Below, piece after piece: positions 44,108 through 50,292 of a DNA stretch of 50,292 nt. Location: positions 1 through 50,292 of the forward strand of contig CAMAWQ010000002.1 of NCBI GenBank assembly GCA_945862005.1. The letters are read 5' to 3'. Each line of letters opens with the position of its first letter. The stretch's first letter is position 1. This DNA comes from Hylemonella gracilis (GTDB taxonomy: Bacteria; Pseudomonadota; Gammaproteobacteria; Burkholderiales; Burkholderiaceae_C). A program made the position numbers and the translations under genes. The notes below the pieces were generated by a model, which searched no databases, had not been told where the DNA came from, and saw only the letters and a list, made by a program, of their open reading frames with translations.

Positions 44108-45034
44108 TTAAGACCGGCGCGGCATTCTAAAAGGCAGCATGGCCTGCACCACCGGTGAAACTAGCCGCCCCGTGTGCAGCGTTTCATGAAAACTTACCAC
44201 GGGCTCACCCAACAAGCGACTTTGAATAACGGAGCGCTGGTAAAAAGGCGCATCTTCCAATTGGTGTTGCACCTTGACGGGGCCTTCTGAACGCATGCGA
44301 CGTGCCATGCCCCAAGCGGTTCTGGGCAAGGTTTGCCTGGGAGGCGCGTCGAACGAGCGCACCTGCCCATCTGGACAAAACTTTAATGCCAGCAAATGGT
44401 CAGTGCCTTGATGAGGTTGCACGTCGTACAACACGGCCACGCTGCCGTCTTGCAGCACACTGCGTGACCAGTCCCACTCTTTAAAGGGCAGGTCTATAGG
44501 CTCTATCCCTTCATTGGAGTCCAAATACCCTTGACCCGACCAAGACTGCTGAGGCTGCTGCAACTGCACTTCAACCCGAGCATGGGGCGCAATAGGTCCC
44601 CAGTGGTGGCGGGCTGCGGCATCTAAGGGTGTGCTGAAGTCAAACAACTGTGTGGGTAAAACGCTGACGCGCCCCTTGATGGGCCTGGGCCAAGGTACAG
44701 CTGTTTCGTTGATATGAATATGCAGCGCTTGCCCATCCCACTCCAAGTGGCTGGGCCCAATTACAAAACGATCTGCCGTACGGTGGGAGTGCGAAGCCCC
44801 TCGTTCGGTCATCGCCCAACGGGGGGCTGCTTTGCTGTACAGCGCCACATTCAAACAGCAATAGTGTTCAGGATCGACCACTTGGGGTGGCCTGGTGCTG
44901 CGGCGCGCCCACGCGTAATAGGGAGAAAACACACTGCCCACAAAGGCAATGATGGTCAGGCCCCATTGGCCGTCATCACTCAGGGCGTCGAGGTACCACC
45001 ATAAGTAGCCGCCGGGTGGAACCGCTTGGTCGAA
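44108..45034 (-). CDS. crtC: Hydroxyneurosporene synthase (carotenoid 1,2-hydratase); 5' end uncertain
   Basis: FDQAVPPGGYLWWYLDALSDDGQWGLTIIAFVGSVFSPYYAWARR CrtC signature. Upper coordinate marks first clearly CrtC-like codon; open frame extends to 45328. Confidence 0.88.
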   Translation of the reverse strand, partial: FDQAVPPGGYLWWYLDALSDDGQWGLTIIAFVGSVFSPYYAWARRSTRPPQVVDPEHYCCLNVALYSKAAPRWAMTERGASHSHRTADRFVIGPSHLEWDGQALHIHINETAVPWPRPIKGRVSVLPTQLFDFSTPLDAAARHHWGPIAPHARVEVQLQQPQQSWSGQGYLDSNEGIEPIDLPFKEWDWSRSVLQDGSVAVLYDVQPHQGTDHLLALKFCPDGQVRSFDAPPRQTLPRTAWGMARRMRSEGPVKVQHQLEDAPFYQRSVIQSRLLGEPVVSFHETLHTGRLVSPVVQAMLPFRMPRRS

Positions 45035-46542
45035 TTGCGGTCGGCCACCAGGGCCTCGGCCGCCATGCGTCCCGAGAGCGCGGCCATCGGCACGCCCGGC
45101 CCCGGATGAATGCTCCCTCCCGCCAGGTAGAGCCCCTTCAGGGCGCTGCGCGCTAAGGGACGCGCAAAGGCCGCCATCCAACTGTGGGTGGCTTGGCCAT
45201 ACAGCGCGCCGCCCGTGGCCGGAAACAACTTGTGAAATTGTGCTGGTGTGGTGCATACCGTGTCTTGCGGGCTGAACTGCAGCTTGAGGCCACAGCGTTG
45301 AAGTAAGGAAAGACTCTGCTGTTGACATGCTTGTATCGCCTCATGACTTAAGGTGGGGGTGTCGCCCACAGCGGGCGCATTGACCAAACACAGCAAACGC
45401 TCTGGACCTTGGGGCACCGAATGGGCGCCACGGTCTTGGGCACAGATGTACACCGTGGGTTTTCTGGGCAACTGGTGGGCTTTGCAAATGTCGCCAAATT
45501 CGCTGGAGTAATGGTAACTTTGCTGAAAAAAGACGTTGTGCCGGTCCAGTTCAAAGCCCTCGGTGGGGATGAAGCTGGACCAAGTGATGGCAGACAACGA
45601 GCGCTCGGGCGCTTGGGCAGACACTGCCGCAATGGCCTCGGTACCAAGAAGGCCCTGACGCAGCGCCGCTGCATCGCCATTGAACACCACATGCTCGGTG
45701 GCCAAACGGCGACTGGTATCAGGCGAATGCGCTAAGGTGGAGCCCACGTGCACAGCAACCACCTTGCCGCCTTGCACCTCAATGCGCTCGCAGCGGGTGT
45801 TGAAACAAAACTCCACTCCTTTGGCCAGCGCATGGTCCATTAAGTTTCGGGCAATGGCATGCATGCCCCCTTTGACTGACCACACCCCGTCCCTTTCGAC
45901 TTGGGCAATCAACATCAAGGTGGCAGGTGCCTCCCAGGGCGATGAGCCGCAATAGGTGGCGTATCGGGCAAACAACTGGCGCAGTTTGGGGTCGGCAAAC
46001 TGCTTGCCTAAGCTGTCCCACAAACTTTTAAACAAGCCGATTTTTCTGAGCACGCCCAAGCCTTTAAAGCCCAGAGACCGGGTCAGGTTGAAGGTGCTGG
46101 GTTCGGCGCTGCCCATGTAAGCATGTTCAAGTGTGTCGAACAACTCTCGAATCAACACAGCAAACTGCTCATAGCGCTGGGCTTCTGCTGCACCTGCAAA
46201 TTCAGAAACGGCATGCACCGTGCGCTTATGGTCCGCAAACAAGTCGAGCTGGGAGCCGTCTTCCCAAGCGTGGCGGGCAATCACATCCAAGCGGTGCAGC
46301 TCAAGTTCGGCTGACAAGTTCAAGCCCACTTGGGCATAAATGTCTTCAAAAATATGCCTCATGGTGAACACCGTAGGCCCGCTGTCAATGGCCGCACCCT
46401 GAACGTGAAGCTGCCTAATCTTGCCCCCAGGGGTTTCGGCCGCTTCGATCACCGTGACCTTAAAACCCGCATCGGACAGCAACAGTGCGCTGACCAAGCC
46501 GGCCATGCCTGCGCCCACCACCACCACGTGTTCATCAGTCAT
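44980..46542 (-). CDS. crtD: Methoxyneurosporene dehydrogenase
   Basis: MTDEHVVVVGAGMAGLVSALLLSDAGFKVTVIEAAETPGGKIRQL; C-terminal GGSIHPGPGVPMAALSGRMAAEAL. Confidence 0.95.
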   Translation of the reverse strand: MTDEHVVVVGAGMAGLVSALLLSDAGFKVTVIEAAETPGGKIRQLHVQGAAIDSGPTVFTMRHIFEDIYAQVGLNLSAELELHRLDVIARHAWEDGSQLDLFADHKRTVHAVSEFAGAAEAQRYEQFAVLIRELFDTLEHAYMGSAEPSTFNLTRSLGFKGLGVLRKIGLFKSLWDSLGKQFADPKLRQLFARYATYCGSSPWEAPATLMLIAQVERDGVWSVKGGMHAIARNLMDHALAKGVEFCFNTRCERIEVQGGKVVAVHVGSTLAHSPDTSRRLATEHVVFNGDAAALRQGLLGTEAIAAVSAQAPERSLSAITWSSFIPTEGFELDRHNVFFQQSYHYSSEFGDICKAHQLPRKPTVYICAQDRGAHSVPQGPERLLCLVNAPAVGDTPTLSHEAIQACQQQSLSLLQRCGLKLQFSPQDTVCTTPAQFHKLFPATGGALYGQATHSWMAAFARPLARSALKGLYLAGGSIHPGPGVPMAALSGRMAAEALVADRNSTKRFHPAATYGGTSTP

Positions 46543-47305
46543 GAGAGGTTGGAGCGGCACTGAAAGCAAATTGACGTTGCTGCCACTGGCCATGAAGTTC
46601 TAAAACACGCATGCGTGTGAACATGGACTCAGAAAAAAAGGAATGACGGTGCGCGGCCTCAATGGCGCGCTGGTGTGCGCCACGCCTTGCATAGAGGTGC
46701 ATGGCCTCCCAGTTGCGCCAGACGCTGAAGGTGCATTGCCGCACCAAGGGTGCCTCGCCTAAACCCATGGCCAATTCGCAACCATCGGCTTGCGGCAATT
46801 GCTCTTGAGCCGCCGGGGCGTACTTCCAAAAGGCCATCGCACTGGCGGGGCGAATGCTGGCACGGGTTAAAGCGGCAAACAAGTTGGGGGTTTCAGGCGC
46901 CTCCAATGCATAAGCACCTTCTAGGCAGGCCTCTGGGGTCGTGACCCAGGGCATGGCATCCCATTCGCCACGAGAGCTTTGCACCGACATGAGGGCCTCG
47001 CAGCAGCTGTGTGCATGCTCACGGTAAGCGCACACCAACTCGCTGTTTAAAAAATCGCGGGCGTGGCTTAAGTTGTCGAGTACCGCAACAAGCCCTTGAT
47101 GACTGGAACTGGGCCTGAGACTGAACCCCCCCTCGTGCCCACTGCCCATGACTTTGGCAAACACCATTCCGGGCTGGCCTTTAAGGGCGCTAGGGCCTTT
47201 GACCAATCGGCTCCAACCCCAAGCACGATGCTGCAGTTTAAAGTCCACCAAAACAGCCACGACCACCCCTTGCACAGGAGTGGCGGGCGTTTCGCTAGAG
47301 GGCAA
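46535..47305 (-). CDS. crtA: Spheroidene monooxygenase
   Basis: CrtA-like sequence (GFSLRPSSSHQGLVAVLDN; PASAMAFWKYAPAAQEQL); between crtD and pufC. TTG start. Confidence 0.9.
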   Translation of the reverse strand: MPSSETPATPVQGVVVAVLVDFKLQHRAWGWSRLVKGPSALKGQPGMVFAKVMGSGHEGGFSLRPSSSHQGLVAVLDNLSHARDFLNSELVCAYREHAHSCCEALMSVQSSRGEWDAMPWVTTPEACLEGAYALEAPETPNLFAALTRASIRPASAMAFWKYAPAAQEQLPQADGCELAMGLGEAPLVRQCTFSVWRNWEAMHLYARRGAHQRAIEAAHRHSFFSESMFTRMRVLELHGQWQQRQFAFSAAPTSHD

Positions 47306-47313
47306 GGCTCAAC

Positions 47314-48366
47314 TCATTTTTTGGCAACAACATCTCGTGTGGCCGCAGACTTTAAAAGCTCAGGAAAGTCCTTAGCCATTTGGGCGCCATTTAAAGGTTT
47401 ATAAGCGCCTTGGTGACAGGTACCGCAATTGATTTTGGCGGTATCGCCCAATGGCCCCAAACGCTCTGCAGGGAATGTAGGCTGCAAGGGCTCCATGTAC
47501 TCGTTGTTCAGGTCGCGCGCCATACGAATGCCATGCCAAGCCTTAGCCCTTTGTGGCGGACTGCCCTCCCAGCTCGAGAAAGAGTTGGTGTTGTGGCAAT
47601 ACGTACAGTTCACACCCAATGATGAGGACATGTGGGTCATAAGGCTGTAGGTCCACTCGGTTTGCTTGATGGAGTGGCGGTTGCCGTTAGGCAATGCTGT
47701 GGTGCCAGACACCCGAATGTCCAAGTCGCCGAGCAAAAATGGTGTGAAGGGGTCAGACGGCAATGAGGCCAGCTTGACACTTTCTGCAGCCAAGTTTTGG
47801 CCAGCACGCTCGCCAATAAAGTCGGCACCGCGGTGTTGGTCCGGCTCTTTGAACCAAACTTGCGCAGGTACAGGCTGACCGCGGTGACAGCTGTAGCACG
47901 TGACACCTGTTTGGGCCACGTGAGGCTGCCAGTCGGCGTTGATGTGCTGCGTCATTTGAATCATGCGCCGCGCCACCACCTTGGTGTACTTGCTGTCTTC
48001 TGCAAAGTTGGCCGGGTTGTGGCAGTAAGTGCAGCCTTCGTTGGGCGATACCCAGCTGGTGATGGCCACCATGTGGCGTGCAAACTGCCCAACGCTCAAG
48101 TCGCCTAAGACCTGAACATTTTTATAGACCTTGCCTGCCAAAGGCCCATCGCCAGAGGCTTGCGGTAAGGAGACCGGTGCGGTGTGAATGTCTTGGCTCG
48201 CCTCTACCGTGCGAGGGTTGTACACCTGCACCATGCCAGTTCCCCGGTAGCCGTGTTGCACGGACTCTATGGGGGGTCGTTCGCAACCTGACAACAGCAT
48301 GACAGCAGAGACGGCCAAAACAGCCAGCACGCCACTAGAGGCCTTTAAGCCTTGAAAAGGTTTCAT
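47314..48366 (-). CDS. pufC: Photosynthetic reaction center tetraheme cytochrome c subunit
   Basis: Lipobox LLSGC; four CxxCH motifs (CTYCH, CYSCH, CTYCH, CGTCH); ATGA overlap with pufM sets start at 48366. Confidence 0.97.
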   Translation of the reverse strand: MKPFQGLKASSGVLAVLAVSAVMLLSGCERPPIESVQHGYRGTGMVQVYNPRTVEASQDIHTAPVSLPQASGDGPLAGKVYKNVQVLGDLSVGQFARHMVAITSWVSPNEGCTYCHNPANFAEDSKYTKVVARRMIQMTQHINADWQPHVAQTGVTCYSCHRGQPVPAQVWFKEPDQHRGADFIGERAGQNLAAESVKLASLPSDPFTPFLLGDLDIRVSGTTALPNGNRHSIKQTEWTYSLMTHMSSSLGVNCTYCHNTNSFSSWEGSPPQRAKAWHGIRMARDLNNEYMEPLQPTFPAERLGPLGDTAKINCGTCHQGAYKPLNGAQMAKDFPELLKSAATRDVVAKK

Positions 48367-49340
48367 GGTTTCACTCCAGTCATCAGGGCAGGATCCACTA
48401 CAGCAGGAAATACAGCGGGGTAAGCGGGCGCCACGCCATGCTTGACAGCCCACAGGTACCAGTTGTCCACCACCGTGCCGGTGAGCAGAATGCCAATGCC
48501 ACCTGTTAGGGGACACAGAACCGCGAACCACCATGCCCAGCGGTGAATGGATTCCATCGTGGCGTTAAAGCCCATGGTCCACCGCCAAAACAATGCCGCA
48601 CGCTCAGAAGCGGTACCACGGTCGACAATTTGTTCAATTTCACGCTCTCCACCATATTTGGTGACCGCCAAAATCGTAGCGCCATGCATGGCAAACAGCA
48701 AAACAGAGCCGTACAAAAACACAATAGACAAAGCATGAAAGGGGTTGTAGAACAGGTTGCCATAGCGCAATGAGAACGCTGCAGTCCAATCCAGATGCGG
48801 GAAGATGCCGTAAGGAACCGCCTCAGACCAAGATCCCATCAAGATGGGGCGGAACAGACCCAACACCATCATGAGCCAGATGGCGGCAGCAAAGGCCCAA
48901 GCCACATGCGTGCCCATACCCAATTCGGTGGCTCTGCGGTACACACGAGCCCACCACAGCAACACCGAGGCCATAAAGAAGAATCCTGTGAGCAGGAACC
49001 ACCCCCCTTGGTTCATGGGCGGAATGCCCAAGCCGTAGGCTGGTGCGGGCGGCTCTAGTGCCAGCCAGAACAACTGTCGCACAAATTGAATCGGGTTCCA
49101 GTCGACCGAGGCCAACATGTTCATGCCAATGATCGTGAAGGCAAATACACCACAGATCAGTGAGGCCAAGCCCAAGCCCCCTAAGTAAATGGGACCCAAC
49201 TGCGCATTACCCAGACGTCCGAACAAATGGATTAAGAAGGGCTGTCCGCTTCGGGGACTGTTGCCATGCCCAAGTTCTACGCCATGCTGCACAGGGCCGG
49301 TAGCCTGCACAACGGTGAAGATGTTTTGATATTCAGCCAT
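48363..49340 (-). CDS. pufM: Photosynthetic reaction center M subunit
   Basis: [26 protein letters not shown]-type sequence. Confidence 0.98.
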   Translation of the reverse strand: MAEYQNIFTVVQATGPVQHGVELGHGNSPRSGQPFLIHLFGRLGNAQLGPIYLGGLGLASLICGVFAFTIIGMNMLASVDWNPIQFVRQLFWLALEPPAPAYGLGIPPMNQGGWFLLTGFFFMASVLLWWARVYRRATELGMGTHVAWAFAAAIWLMMVLGLFRPILMGSWSEAVPYGIFPHLDWTAAFSLRYGNLFYNPFHALSIVFLYGSVLLFAMHGATILAVTKYGGEREIEQIVDRGTASERAALFWRWTMGFNATMESIHRWAWWFAVLCPLTGGIGILLTGTVVDNWYLWAVKHGVAPAYPAVFPAVVDPALMTGVKP

Positions 49341-49354
49341 GTGAGTCTCCTGTC

Positions 49355-50179
49355 TTATTTCCAAATGGGCATGTTGAGCCACCAGCTCCACCATTCAGGC
49401 CAACCACGGGTCCAGAACGGTCCGCTGATAACGATGCACAAGGCACTAAACAAAACGGCTGCTAAGGCTAAGAACAAACCCAACCGGTGAATGCCCAAGG
49501 TGCCTACGGAGTAGCCGATGATGTCTCGGAAAAAGGTGTCTTCGTGCTCTGGGGTTCTGACGGTGTGACCTGGTGCCGGGTTGGTGGAAGACAACACCAA
49601 GGCACCGTGTAAGGACAGAGCTAAGGTGGTGGTGAAGAAAAAGGTCACCGCCAGCATATGGGCGGGGTTGTAATGAAAGTGCAGGTATTGGTAGCCTACG
49701 TTGGACACCCAATCTAAGTGACTGAAAATGCCGTATGGGAAACCATGCCCCCAAGCGCCCATGAGCACAGGGCGCACCACCACTAAGGTGACGTAACCCA
49801 ATATAGCCACAGCGAACGCTGCGGGCACATGAAAACCCATACCCAATTTGCGGCAGATTTCAACCTCTCGGAGCATCCACGACACAAAGGCGCCGATGGC
49901 ACACACCGTGATGAGCTGCCACAGCCCGCCTTCCATAAGGGGGGCGAAGCGTAAGCCGTACGACAAGTCGGGCGGCGCAATACTGATTTGCCACAGATTC
50001 CAAGTAGGCCCCTGTGAGGCGCCCCACAAAATCATGGCGGTTCCTAAGAACGAGAAAAATAAAGTGGTGACGCCGAAAAACCCGACGTAAAAAGGGCCGA
50101 CCCAAAAATCAAAAAGGTCACCGCCTAACAACGTGCCCCCTCGCACTCTGTACTTCTTTTCAAAATTTAGCATGGCCAT
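49355..50179 (-). CDS. pufL: Photosynthetic reaction center L subunit
   Basis: [37 protein letters not shown]. Confidence 0.98.
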   Translation of the reverse strand: MAMLNFEKKYRVRGGTLLGGDLFDFWVGPFYVGFFGVTTLFFSFLGTAMILWGASQGPTWNLWQISIAPPDLSYGLRFAPLMEGGLWQLITVCAIGAFVSWMLREVEICRKLGMGFHVPAAFAVAILGYVTLVVVRPVLMGAWGHGFPYGIFSHLDWVSNVGYQYLHFHYNPAHMLAVTFFFTTTLALSLHGALVLSSTNPAPGHTVRTPEHEDTFFRDIIGYSVGTLGIHRLGLFLALAAVLFSALCIVISGPFWTRGWPEWWSWWLNMPIWK

Positions 50180-50233
50180 GTTGGCACCCTCCAGCTGCTT
50201 GCTGTGAAACGAATAGAGATGAAATTCAAAAAG

Positions 50234-50275
50234 AGGCAAACAGCTTCATGGCGTGAACCAATCCCCTGTTTGCCT
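50234..50275 (-). terminator. Hairpin upstream of pufL, followed by T-run on the minus strand
   Basis: Minus strand AGGCAAACAG-22 nt-CTGTTTGCCT-CTTTTTG: perfect 10-bp stem. Confidence 0.7.
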
Positions 50276-50292
50276 AGCTTCATCAATGCCTT

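Overview
This window holds most of a proteobacterial photosynthesis gene cluster (PGC), probably betaproteobacterial (Burkholderiales-like) judging from protein motifs and gene order. In window order: partial hemA; pucB-pucA-pucC followed by an unlisted 30-codon membrane ORF; a cobalamin-binding AerR/PpaA-like gene; bchI-bchD-bchO; tspO, bchP, a PucC-family transporter and bchG (minus strand); ppsR and a second AerR/PpaA-like gene (minus); bchF-N-B-H-L-M-lhaA-puhA-B-C-acsF-puhE-crtI-crtB (plus); yhhQ-like and alpha/beta hydrolase genes; then crtC-crtD-crtA-pufC-pufM-pufL (minus). The PGC is split between crtB and yhhQ by an ~11 kb AT-richer catabolic island (31272-42168). The island has a TauD-family dioxygenase, a KRCGH-type C-C lyase, a dihydropyrimidinase-like amidohydrolase, three orphan Bug substrate-binding proteins, a FAD monooxygenase, an Asp/Glu-racemase/arylmalonate-decarboxylase-like enzyme, a LeuCD-like hydro-lyase pair and an SDR. 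No regulator or transposase was seen in it. Main items to follow up: (i) an alpha-F44/L45 LH2 signature that predicts a blue-shifted B800-820 (LH3-like) antenna, plus a non-Arg B800-pocket residue in PucB; (ii) the 30-aa membrane peptide ORF after pucC; (iii) a set of TGT-N12-ACA PpsR operators whose right arm can double as a -35 element; (iv) a hairpin abutting the bchF start codon; (v) hairpins after pucA and upstream of pufL; (vi) the catabolic island, including a swapped-cysteine racemase/decarboxylase; (vii) a crtD-crtC overlap with no obvious crtC start. Everything was read by eye from sequence and supplied translations. No searches, folding or alignments were run.
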